A DNA stretch of 64,000 bases from Pontibacter roseus DSM 17521 (GTDB taxonomy: Bacteria > Bacteroidota > Bacteroidia > Cytophagales > Hymenobacteraceae). The stretch spans positions 57,705 to 121,704 of the forward strand of contig NZ_KB890762.1 in NCBI RefSeq assembly GCF_000373265.1, written 5' to 3'. Under the pieces are notes generated by a model. The model did not search any database and was not told where the DNA came from. It was given only the letters and a program-made list of their open reading frames with translations. The stretch's first letter is position 1. Every line of letters starts with the position of its first letter. Positions 55,527-61,995 of this stretch are shown here, piece by piece. Made by a program: the position numbers and the translations under genes.

Positions 55527-56363
55527 ATGAATTTACCTTCGATGTTTCGGTTTTTGCCTTTTCTGTTGCTGTTGGTCGCCTGCAACAGTAACAGAGAGTT
55601 TGATGAAAGGTATAATAGCGAAACAGGTTTAACAGAACGGATTGAATACTATCCGGATGGAAAAGTAAGAGCCAGGGGCTTTTTCAAAGAGGGCAAAGAG
55701 CACGGAGAATTTACTCACTATTACGAAAGCGGCAGTATTGAAGAAACAAGTGTTTACCGGAATGGTGTCTTAGACGGGGTTTATAAAGCTTTTTATCCGA
55801 ACGGTAAACAGAAAGAGAAAACATACTATTCTGAAGGGATGCCAGCTGGATGGGGTTACGAGTACAGGGAGAATGGTAAGAAGCAAGCAGCATATGAATA
55901 TATCAGGTTTAAGGACGACTACATAGGCAATCAAAGAATAAGGTATGATGAATCTGAAAAAATTATAGCTGACAGCAGCCACTACATGACAGTTTCCAGT
56001 AACGGAGATACTATATCTTTAGGGGAAGAGATAAGACTGCACTTCAAATTGGAGGCCCCCTTCTATGGGAGCAAAAGTCAGGTGCGACTGCACATCGGTG
56101 GCTTTGACGAGACGTACAGACTTATAAACCCTGCAGCGACCGATACAGTCAATGGTGATGGATTGACAGCGGAGTTTGTCGTTCTTCCGAAAAAAAAGGG
56201 AAAGCATGTGGTGCAAGGGCGTTTGGAGGACTATAAAGTCGAGCAGATAAGTGCTGAAGAAGCGAAGAAGAGGTTTAAGGTGGAAGTAGAGAATCCCGAG
56301 GAGATAGGAAATGTAACAGAGAGTGTCTATATCTACTTTACAAGAGAGTTTTATGTGAGGTAG
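55527..56363 (+). CDS. Cassette 3: MORN-repeat lipoprotein (YwqK-like)
   Basis: 278 residues. A signal peptide ends in a lipobox (L-L-V-A-C, about residue 19). Residues 30-125 contain MORN-type repeats (Y-Y-P-D-G-K-V-R-A-R-G-F-F-K-E-G-K-E-H-G and similar), as in the YwqK family of putative antitoxins. The C-terminal 140 residues are a beta-rich domain I do not recognise. Lipid-anchored, so envelope-facing. Confidence 0.85.
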   Translation: MNLPSMFRFLPFLLLLVACNSNREFDERYNSETGLTERIEYYPDGKVRARGFFKEGKEHGEFTHYYESGSIEETSVYRNGVLDGVYKAFYPNGKQKEKTYYSEGMPAGWGYEYRENGKKQAAYEYIRFKDDYIGNQRIRYDESEKIIADSSHYMTVSSNGDTISLGEEIRLHFKLEAPFYGSKSQVRLHIGGFDETYRLINPAATDTVNGDGLTAEFVVLPKKKGKHVVQGRLEDYKVEQISAEEAKKRFKVEVENPEEIGNVTESVYIYFTREFYVR

Positions 56364-56426
56364 CCATTCTAGATGTAAAGGTCTGAGCAGGCCAAATCAA
56401 ATCAACTAAAAAAGTAAAACTAATGC

Positions 56427-56492
56427 ACATAACACGGCACAGGCTCCAAACTCGGCTTCGCCTTGTTCTCAGCCTGTCCTAATCCGTTACCT
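56427..56492 (+). other. attC-like site 3
   Basis: 66 bp from R'' ACATAAC to R' GTTACCT. Perfect inner arms ACAGGCT/AGCCTGT, and a centre containing GGCTTCGCC. TGCACATAAC is the reverse complement of the cassette 3 opening GTTATGTGCA. Confidence 0.86.
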
Positions 56493-56518
56493 ATCATAGT
56501 AATCTATAGAACTTTGTC

Positions 56519-56560
56519 TTGTAAATAAGCGTTAATGTAATAACTTTGTAATTACATTAA
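56519..56560 (+). promoter_or_regulatory. Cassette 4 internal promoter and operator
   Basis: TTG (56519-56521), a 19-base gap, and TAACTTTG (56541-56548) form a canonical Bacteroidota promoter. The perfect 10 bp inverted repeat TTAATGTAAT (56532-56541) / ATTACATTAA (56551-56560) straddles the -7 box, ideal for autorepression by the AbrB-type antitoxin. The cassette therefore does not need the array promoter. Confidence 0.82.
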
Positions 56561-56573
56561 ATAAAAAAGTGCT

Positions 56574-56819
56574 ATGGAAGTATCAATCATTCAAATAGGA
56601 AATTCCAAGGGACTACGGTTGACTAAGTCTATTCTAGACAGGTATAACATCAAGGATAAAGTTGAGCTAATACTGGAAAAGGGGCAGATTATCCTAAAGC
56701 CAGTTGAGCAGCCAAGGAAAGGCTGGGACAAGGCTTTCAGGAAAATGCACGAGAACGGTGATGACCAGCTTTTACTCGATGATGTGTTTGGCGATGAAAG
56801 CTTTGACGAATGGAAATAA
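56574..56819 (+). CDS. Cassette 4: MazE/AbrB-type antitoxin
   Basis: 81 residues. The N-terminal AbrB/MazE swapped-hairpin domain shows I-I-Q-I-G-N-S-K-G-L-R-L and K-V-E-L-I-L-E-K-G-Q-I-I-L-K-P. The acidic C-terminal tail (D-D-V-F-G-D-E) is the toxin-binding part. Its last ten bases overlap the toxin start, so translation is coupled. Confidence 0.9.
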   Translation: MEVSIIQIGNSKGLRLTKSILDRYNIKDKVELILEKGQIILKPVEQPRKGWDKAFRKMHENGDDQLLLDDVFGDESFDEWK

Positions 56820-57133
56820 GTCAATATGAAATAGTCCTGGTGAATCTGGACCCTACTGTAGGAAGTGAAATACAGAAAACAAGGCCATGTGTCGTGATAT
56901 CCCCTGATGAGATTAATCATAACCTAAGAACAGTGGTCATCGCGCCGATGACCACCAAGAGCCGTAACTATCCTACCCGTGTGAAAGTGAAGCACAACAA
57001 CCAAGTGGGGTGGGTAGTGATTGACCAGATACGGACTATTGATAAAGTCCGCATTGTTAAAGTGTTAGGAAACCTGAACCCCTCAGAAGTAGCTTCCTGC
57101 AAAAGTGTGATAAAAGAAACTTTTGTGGACTAA
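56810..57133 (+). CDS. Cassette 4: MazF/PemK-type toxin
   Basis: 107 residues, an mRNA interferase of the PemK/MazF fold. It has Y-E-I-V-L-V-N-L-D-P-T-V-G-S-E-I, then K-T-R-P-C-V-V-I-S-P and the central V-I-A-P-M-T strand, with G-W-V-V-I-D-Q-I-R-T later. The conserved Arg of the active site is present in K-T-R-P. Toxin-antitoxin pairs in cassettes help keep arrays from being deleted. Confidence 0.92.
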   Translation: MEISQYEIVLVNLDPTVGSEIQKTRPCVVISPDEINHNLRTVVIAPMTTKSRNYPTRVKVKHNNQVGWVVIDQIRTIDKVRIVKVLGNLNPSEVASCKSVIKETFVD

Positions 57134-57148
57134 TAAAAAAACCACCAT

Positions 57149-57214
57149 AGGTAACACGGTGCAGCCGTAACCCTTCGCTATGCTTAGGGCTTCGGCTGCA
57201 CAAATCCGTTAGGC
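57149..57214 (+). other. attC-like site 4
   Basis: 66 bp from R'' AGGTAAC to R' GTTAGGC (perfect GTTRRRY). Outer arms GTGCAGCCG/CGGCTGCAC and inner ACCCT/AGGGC pair. ATAGGTAAC is the reverse complement of the cassette 4 opening GTTACCTAT. Confidence 0.88.
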
Positions 57215-57260
57215 TGCATTTCAAAGAATAAAATTACAAAACTTTTTAGTGTTAAACTTA

Positions 57261-57299
57261 ATACTTACTTTTGGCGTTAGTAACGCAATGAATAAGTAT
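57261..57299 (+). promoter_or_regulatory. Cassette 5 promoter box and nested-palindrome operator
   Basis: TACTTTTG (57266-57273) matches the -7 consensus. It lies within two nested inverted repeats, ATACTTA (57261-57267)/TAAGTAT (57293-57299) and GCGTTA (57274-57279)/TAACGC (57281-57286), both centred on 57280. This suits a HigA-type dimeric repressor. Confidence 0.72.
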
Positions 57300-57579
57300 G
57301 ATTATATCTTTCGGGTCAAAGGAAACTGAAAAAATCTGGAATGGGGAAAGGGTAGCGAAGCTGCCTATGGAAATCCAGACAGTTGGCAGACGTAAATTAA
57401 GAATGCTTCATAACTCTCAAGACATTGCTGACCTTCGCATTCCTCCCTCCAACAGACTAGAGAAGTTAGCGGGAAACCTAAAAGAGTTCTACAGTATCAG
57501 AATAAACAGCCAGTGGAGAATCATCTTCCAATGGAGTAATGGCCAAGCATCAGAAGTAGAAATTATAGATTACCACTAA
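57298..57579 (+). CDS. higB: Cassette 5: HigB/RelE-type toxin
   Basis: 93 residues. Family pattern: M-I-I-S-F-G-S-K-E-T-E-K-I-W near the start, R-R-K-L-R-M-L in the middle, and the final I-R-I-N-S-Q-W-R-I-I-F-Q-W strand with the catalytic basic residues. A ribosome-dependent mRNA interferase of the plasmid killer (HigB) group. The antitoxin follows ten bases later, the reversed order typical of higBA. Confidence 0.92.
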   Translation: MIISFGSKETEKIWNGERVAKLPMEIQTVGRRKLRMLHNSQDIADLRIPPSNRLEKLAGNLKEFYSIRINSQWRIIFQWSNGQASEVEIIDYH

Positions 57580-57589
57580 GAAGAAACAA

Positions 57590-57889
57590 ATGGAACGATT
57601 ACCCAATATTCATCCAGGAGAAATACTGCAGGAAGAGTTTCTCTCTCCTTTAAACATTACAGCCTACAGGCTTGCGAAGAACATTGGAATACCGCAAACC
57701 AGAGTGTCTGAAATTCTAAAAGGGAACAGACGAATCACAGCGGATACAGCCTTGAGATTAAGTTATTATTTTGGCAACTCCCCTAAGTTTTGGCTCGGGC
57801 TTCAAGACGACTACGATTTGGAAGAAGAAATGACAAATAAGCAAAAGGAGCTGGAAACTATAAAGCGATTTGAGAAAACCGCAGCCTAA
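57590..57889 (+). CDS. higA: Cassette 5: HigA-type antitoxin
   Basis: 99 residues. The family opens with H-P-G-E-I-L-Q-E-E-F-L, then an HTH (A-Y-R-L-A-K-N-I-G-I-P-Q-T-R-V-S-E-I-L) and F-G-N-S-P-K-F-W-L-G-L-Q. It should bind the nested palindrome upstream and neutralise HigB. The TAA stop is within the R'' box of attC 5, so the end of the gene is shared with the recombination site. Confidence 0.93.
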   Translation: MERLPNIHPGEILQEEFLSPLNITAYRLAKNIGIPQTRVSEILKGNRRITADTALRLSYYFGNSPKFWLGLQDDYDLEEEMTNKQKELETIKRFEKTAA

Positions 57890-57953
57890 CCCAGTTCAGC
57901 CTTAACCCTCCCTTGCTACGCTACGGGCTTCGGCTGCACCAAGCACGTTATAC
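57884..57953 (+). other. attC-like site 5, end of the array
   Basis: 70 bp from R'' GCCTAAC to R' GTTATAC. CAGCC/GGCTG-type arms and an ACCCT/GGGC inner stem pair. GCAGCCTAAC is the reverse complement of the cassette 5 opening GTTAGGCTGC. R' departs from GTTRRRY at one base. Confidence 0.83.
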
Positions 57954-57975
57954 CAACCAAGCCTCCTCCAACACC

Positions 57976-58533
57976 ATGAGAAAGATAATCCTGGATTTAG
58001 CTGTTTCCCTGGACGGCTACATCGAAGGCCCCAACGGAGAGGTGGATTGGTGTGTGCTGGATGACGAAATGGACCTACAGGGTTTCTTGGCAGGTATAGA
58101 CACGATATTCTATGGAAGGGTGAGCTACGATATGTGGGGAAACTTCCAGCCAGATGCAAAAGCTAGCGAAACCGAGCAGGTTATCTGGAAGGCGGTACAT
58201 GCCAAACAGAAAGTGGTTTTCTCTAGCCAGGAGCAGGAGGGCAGTCAGGCCACCTTTATCACCTCTGCTATACCTGAGCAGGTGGCTGCAATCAAACGGC
58301 AAGGCGGAAAGGACATTTGGCTGTATGGCGGCGCAAAACTGATTTCCACCTTCATCCAAAACGGGCTGATTGACATCTACCGGATTTCCGTCCACCCAAC
58401 AGTATTAGGGGCAGGCAAGCCCTTGTTCCAGGGTCTGCAGGATAGGATAAACCTTGACTTATTGGAAGTGAATAGGTTCAGGTCCGGGGTGGTCCAACTT
58501 GTCTACCAATCAAAGAGCCAAACCATCACCTGA
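57976..58533 (+). CDS. Dihydrofolate reductase family protein (RibD C-terminal type)
   Basis: About 185 residues. Family pattern: I-I-L-D-L-A-V-S-L-D-G-Y-I-E-G-P at the start, T-I-F-Y-G-R-V-S-Y, and I-W-L-Y-G-G-A-K-L-I. Members are YyaP/YwjB-like reductases whose physiological substrate is usually unknown. I start at the ATG at 57976. It starts 28 bases after the last attC core, as a cassette gene would, but it has an octamer and host composition and no attC of its own. It may be a fixed chromosomal gene. Confidence 0.85.
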   Translation: MRKIILDLAVSLDGYIEGPNGEVDWCVLDDEMDLQGFLAGIDTIFYGRVSYDMWGNFQPDAKASETEQVIWKAVHAKQKVVFSSQEQEGSQATFITSAIPEQVAAIKRQGGKDIWLYGGAKLISTFIQNGLIDIYRISVHPTVLGAGKPLFQGLQDRINLDLLEVNRFRSGVVQLVYQSKSQTIT

Positions 58534-58580
58534 TAACGGTGTATCCATACATTACTGAATGAAAGAGCCTGAAGCACCCC

Positions 58581-59489
58581 ATGAACCCATACCTGGAGAT
58601 ACACCCTGAAGTACAGCAGGCGTTGGCAGCAGGAATGCCGGTCGTAGCGCTGGAGTCTACCATCATAGCGCATGGCATGCCTTACCCGCAAAACGTGCAG
58701 ACCGCCCTGGAGGTGGAAGCGGTGATTCGGAAGGCCGGCGCTATACCTGCCACCATCGCCATCCTGGATGGCAAGTGCCGTGTGGGGCTGACAAAGCAGC
58801 AGCTGGAGCACCTGGGCAAGGCAACGGGCGTCTGGAAGGTGAGCCTGGTGGATATGCCTTACGTCATCAGCCAGAAGCTGGCCGGAGCCACCACCGTGGC
58901 CACCACCATGCGCATTGCCGCCATGGCAGGTATACGGGTGTTTGTGACAGGCGGAATAGGCGGCGTGCACCGGGGAGCCGAGACCACCATGGACATATCG
59001 GCCGACCTGACCGAGATGGGACAGACCTCTGTAGCCGTGGTATCGGCTGGTGTGAAGTCGATTCTGGATATCGGGCTGACCCTGGAGTACCTCGAAACGA
59101 AAGGAATACCTGTTGTTACGTATGGGCAGGATGCCTTCCCCAGCTTCTACTCACGCCAGAGTGGCTTTCCCTCGCCGCTCCGCCTTGACTCGCCTCAGGG
59201 CGTAGCCAATCTGCTGCACACCAAATGGGAACTTGGGCTTGAAGGAGCCGTGCTTATCGCGAACCCTATACCTGCAGGGCAGGAGGTGCCGGCAGAGGAG
59301 ATGGAGCGCCACATTCAGGAGGCCCTGCGCGCGGCGGCACAGCAGCACATCCGGGGCAAAGCCGTCACGCCGTTTCTGCTGAAGTTCATTGCAGCGCATA
59401 CACAGGGAGAGAGCCTGGAGGCAAACATAGCCCTCATCAAAAACAACGCGAAGCTGGGTGCGGAGATTGCGGTGGCATACTTTCGGTAA
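58581..59489 (+). CDS. psuG: Pseudouridine-5'-phosphate glycosidase
   Basis: 302 residues, full length. Motifs: A-L-E-S-T-I-I-A-H-G-M-P-Y-P near the start, T-V-A-T-T-M, F-V-T-G-G-I-G-G-V-H and D-I-S-A-D-L. It splits pseudouridine 5'-phosphate into uracil and ribose 5-phosphate. The usual partner kinase PsuK is not adjacent. Confidence 0.96.
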   Translation: MNPYLEIHPEVQQALAAGMPVVALESTIIAHGMPYPQNVQTALEVEAVIRKAGAIPATIAILDGKCRVGLTKQQLEHLGKATGVWKVSLVDMPYVISQKLAGATTVATTMRIAAMAGIRVFVTGGIGGVHRGAETTMDISADLTEMGQTSVAVVSAGVKSILDIGLTLEYLETKGIPVVTYGQDAFPSFYSRQSGFPSPLRLDSPQGVANLLHTKWELGLEGAVLIANPIPAGQEVPAEEMERHIQEALRAAAQQHIRGKAVTPFLLKFIAAHTQGESLEANIALIKNNAKLGAEIAVAYFR

Positions 59490-59499
59490 ACACGCAGCT

Positions 59500-60558
59500 C
59501 TACTTGGTTGGAGCCGTCTCCGGCTTGGCAAAGCCACTGACAGGGATCTTCCTTTCCTCCTGCATCGGCGCCCCGTTACGCTGCTTGTACCAGTTCTTCA
59601 GTTTGTTCACCACAGGCTTCTCGACATAGGAAGTAATCAGCCAGGCAGCCGTAAGCGAGATGACCAGGGGCGGCACAATCACGAGCAGGCTATCACCGAA
59701 AAGGGCTCTGGTCTCGTTGATGATGACGTAGCCCACAAACTGGTGTATCAGGTATAGGGCATAAGAGATGCTTCCCAGGAACAGCAGTACCTTGTTCACC
59801 ATGAACTCCAGTTTCCCCATCAGACCCAGATAAAACAGTCCAAAGAACGAGATAATCACTAGGGTATGTGCCAGGCCTTCAGGTAGGTATAGCGCCACAA
59901 TGGCGGCAATGGAGAAAAGCAGATGGCCCAAAATGATGGGTTTCTTCTCCGGATGCTTGCGCAGGAGGTAGAACAGGATGCCCGCATAGAAGAAGACGCC
60001 ATGGTACAGGTTGAGCAGTGCGCCGCCCACCCCAAAGCTGAAAGCATATTTGTGCACCAGGCTCAGCAGTACCCACACCGGCCCCACCCACAGGATGCGC
60101 TTCAGGTTATTGGTCATAAACAGGGCCAGCATCATCAGGTAGAACATCCACTCCGAGAAAAGCGACCAGTACACGCCATCCACGTCCGGCACGCGGGCCA
60201 GTTTCTGGAACATGGTCAGGTTGACGAGCATCTGCGGAACAGTGGTCTCGAAACCAGGTAAACCAAAGGTCTGCACCACTAGAAAAGTCGTAATCATGCT
60301 GAACCAATAGGTAGGGTAGAGGCGGATGGCCCGGTTGAAGAGGAATTCGCCGCCACTCTTGATTCGATCGAAGCTGAAGAAAATCACGAAGCCGCTGATC
60401 ATGAAGAAAAGCTCCACCCCATACAGGCCATAGTCAAAGTCATACCTGGGCGAAAAGCCGTGGCCGTACAGGCTTCGGTACACGGAGGTATAATGGAAGA
60501 GGGCGACAGACAAGGCTGCTATACCCCGAAGAGCGTCTAAGAATAGAAGTCGGTTCAT
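59500..60558 (-). CDS. Acyltransferase family 3 membrane protein
   Basis: About 352 residues with ten predicted membrane helices. L-D-A-L-R-G-I-A-A-L-S-V-A-L-F-H-Y near the start has the catalytic-type Arg and His. The family (OafA/YrhL) O-acylates surface glycans, so it may modify the polysaccharide made by the 23-34 kb locus, though it is far away. I start at the ATG at 60558 (M-N-R-L-L-F-L). Confidence 0.92.
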   Translation of the reverse strand: MNRLLFLDALRGIAALSVALFHYTSVYRSLYGHGFSPRYDFDYGLYGVELFFMISGFVIFFSFDRIKSGGEFLFNRAIRLYPTYWFSMITTFLVVQTFGLPGFETTVPQMLVNLTMFQKLARVPDVDGVYWSLFSEWMFYLMMLALFMTNNLKRILWVGPVWVLLSLVHKYAFSFGVGGALLNLYHGVFFYAGILFYLLRKHPEKKPIILGHLLFSIAAIVALYLPEGLAHTLVIISFFGLFYLGLMGKLEFMVNKVLLFLGSISYALYLIHQFVGYVIINETRALFGDSLLVIVPPLVISLTAAWLITSYVEKPVVNKLKNWYKQRNGAPMQEERKIPVSGFAKPETAPTK

Positions 60559-60918
60559 AATGCTATCATTCCTTGACCTGCACATGCGAGGCCATTCCTG
60601 GCCTTGCGAGTACATGTACAGGCGCTGCAAAACGTTGTAAAGCCTGTGTCAGCATTCCTATGGCCCATTTCGTAAATAAAGCGGGTAACCCTACAGCATT
60701 CTGATGACAAACAGGCACAACAACAATGGAGTTTATGTGGTGTTTTAATTCGTTGGTTTCAGTCACGTATGGGAGCCGAGGCACAAGGCTAGGTTTACGC
60801 TCCCAAAGTGGTATACAGGTTTTTCAGGATATACCGGAGTTCAGGGTATAAAGTTGTACTGAAAATGGTGTCATCTGTGGTTGCAGAGGAGGAGTATGTC
60901 TGATTTGGGGCACCTGTC
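60559..60918. other. Intergenic region without a recognised gene
   Basis: About 360 bases divergent from the acyltransferase. I see no RNA gene, hairpin or ORF of note; the longer open frames are unlike proteins. It should hold the acyltransferase promoter. Confidence 0.5.
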
Positions 60919-60950
60919 TTTGGTTTTGAATCGTGTTTTTGCTAGCTTGG
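60919..60950 (+). promoter_or_regulatory. Candidate promoter of the HGQPGH lipoprotein gene
   Basis: TTTG (60919-60922), a 20-base gap and TAGCTTGG (60943-60950, one mismatch to TANNTTTG). The start codon is 75 bases downstream. Confidence 0.5.
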
Positions 60951-61025
60951 AGGATTGTTATAGGAGGAAAGGTGCTCCTAGCGCCGATTTCGAATCTCAA
61001 CCTGGATTTTGTCAAACTGATACAT

Positions 61026-61394
61026 ATGAAAATAACAGCGAATATCCTGCTGGCACTGGCGCTCTTCGGCTTCTCTGCCTGCTCAGACAGCGACAGCAAA
61101 GAGACTACTACGAGCAACCAGCCGGTCAATACCGCCAATACACAACGTGTACCGGCAACCAGCGCCACACCTGCCACCGGAGTAGCCTTGAATCCGGAAC
61201 ACGGCCAGCCCGGGCATCGCTGCGACATAGAGGTGGGTGCACCGCTCAGCACACCCGTGCAACCCAAATTGACCACGCCTCCGCCAGTTTTCCAGCCGCA
61301 GCCGTCCGGATCTGTGGCAGCAGGTACTAACCCGCCGCACGGCCAACCCGGCCATGACTGTGGTATACCTGTGGGCGCACCGCTTAAGAAGTAA
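61026..61394 (+). CDS. Small lipoprotein with two HGQPGHxC repeats
   Basis: 122 residues. A signal peptide ends in a lipobox (F-S-A-C). After a Thr/Asn/Pro-rich linker the motif H-G-Q-P-G-H-R-C-D-I-E-V-G-A-P-L occurs, and a second copy H-G-Q-P-G-H-D-C-G-I-P-V-G-A-P-L ends the protein. Similar repeats cap several Bacteroidota envelope proteins as I recall. The His/Cys set suggests metal binding, unproven. The start ATG at 61026 opens the signal peptide. Confidence 0.82.
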   Translation: MKITANILLALALFGFSACSDSDSKETTTSNQPVNTANTQRVPATSATPATGVALNPEHGQPGHRCDIEVGAPLSTPVQPKLTTPPPVFQPQPSGSVAAGTNPPHGQPGHDCGIPVGAPLKK

Positions 61395-61473
61395 AGTCTG
61401 GCCAGGCGTATAAATTAACGTGCTAAGGTATAGCCGAATAGCCAATGCCGGCTAAAAAATATGCGGTTATAGT

Positions 61474-61503
61474 TTGACAAGCATACTTCTCTGCTTATAT
61501 TTG
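61474..61503 (+). promoter_or_regulatory. tRNA-Cys promoter
   Basis: TTG at 61474-61476, then 19 bases, then TATATTTG (61496-61503), an exact TANNTTTG box. The tRNA begins 14 bases downstream. Confidence 0.85.
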
Positions 61504-61516
61504 CACTCCCAATCAG

Positions 61517-61587
61517 GGTAACGTGGCCGAGTGGCTAGGCTCAGCTCTGCAAAAGCTGCTACAGCGGTTCGAATCCGCTCGTTACCT
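61517..61587 (+). tRNA. tRNA-Cys (GCA)
   Basis: 71 nt cloverleaf. The acceptor stem GGTAACG/CGTTACC is perfect, with the U discriminator typical of tRNA-Cys. The anticodon loop is CTCTGCAAAAG with GCA. The T loop is GGTTCGAATCC. The 3' CCA is not encoded, so it is added afterwards. Confidence 0.98.
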
Positions 61588-61594
61588 CTTTTAA

Positions 61595-61633
61595 ACCGAC
61601 CGCTCAGGTATGCTTGAGCGGTCGGTTTTTTTT
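61595..61633 (+). terminator. Terminator after tRNA-Cys
   Basis: A perfect 12 bp inverted repeat (ACCGACCGCTCA and complement), eight-base loop and a long T run. Confidence 0.95.
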
Positions 61634-61995
61634 ATGCCCTTTCCAAAGGCTTTTTCCCGCCTCAAATAAGCTGCCTCAAAGGCGAAACTTAAATGAAGTC
61701 TGCGAGATAGCCTACCCATGCACAGGCTTTTCAAATAGTACTGAAATTTGAGAATCGCTATATCCTTTGCAGCAGGAAATCGTATTGCAAGCTGACATTA
61801 CCTTTTGGCTATACCTTCATCAAACTTTACAGAACAAACCCATTGAACGACACAGCCTCCGCATCAGGAGAGGGTTCAGGCTATGCCCAGTTGCTGCCGG
61901 CACCTTTCTGATTGACCTGGCAAGGCCCGGTCAGGCAAGGCTCTACCCCGAATCGCTAACAGAAGACAAGCAATAGTAGCATTCTATCATTCCAC
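61634..61995. other. Intergenic region before cphA
   Basis: 362 bases with one octamer near 61806. An open frame at 61767-61976 looks unlike a protein. No clear promoter or RNA was found; the cphA promoter should lie here. Confidence 0.5.

Larger units (their letters stand above)
54383..57947 (+). mobile_element. Integron-like array of five gene cassettes
   Basis: Five consecutive cassettes begin at 54383, 54874, 55504, 56487 and 57209, all in one orientation. Each ends in a 65-70 bp attC-like hairpin, and each opens with bases complementary to its own R'' box over 9-10 positions. All are AT-richer than the chromosome and contain no octamer motif. They carry five single or paired genes, including two toxin-antitoxin modules. 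The last attC is followed at 57976 by a DHFR-like gene of host composition whose own attC is not seen. Confidence 0.85.

Noticed and set aside
57948..58560. DHFR-like gene as a sixth cassette
   Set aside because: It begins soon after the last core site, but no R'' complementary to GTTATAC and no hairpin follow it; it contains an octamer and has host composition.
61767..61976. 69-codon frame between tRNA-Cys and cphA
   Set aside because: TTG start, no ribosome site, no protein-like pattern, and it overlaps likely promoter DNA.
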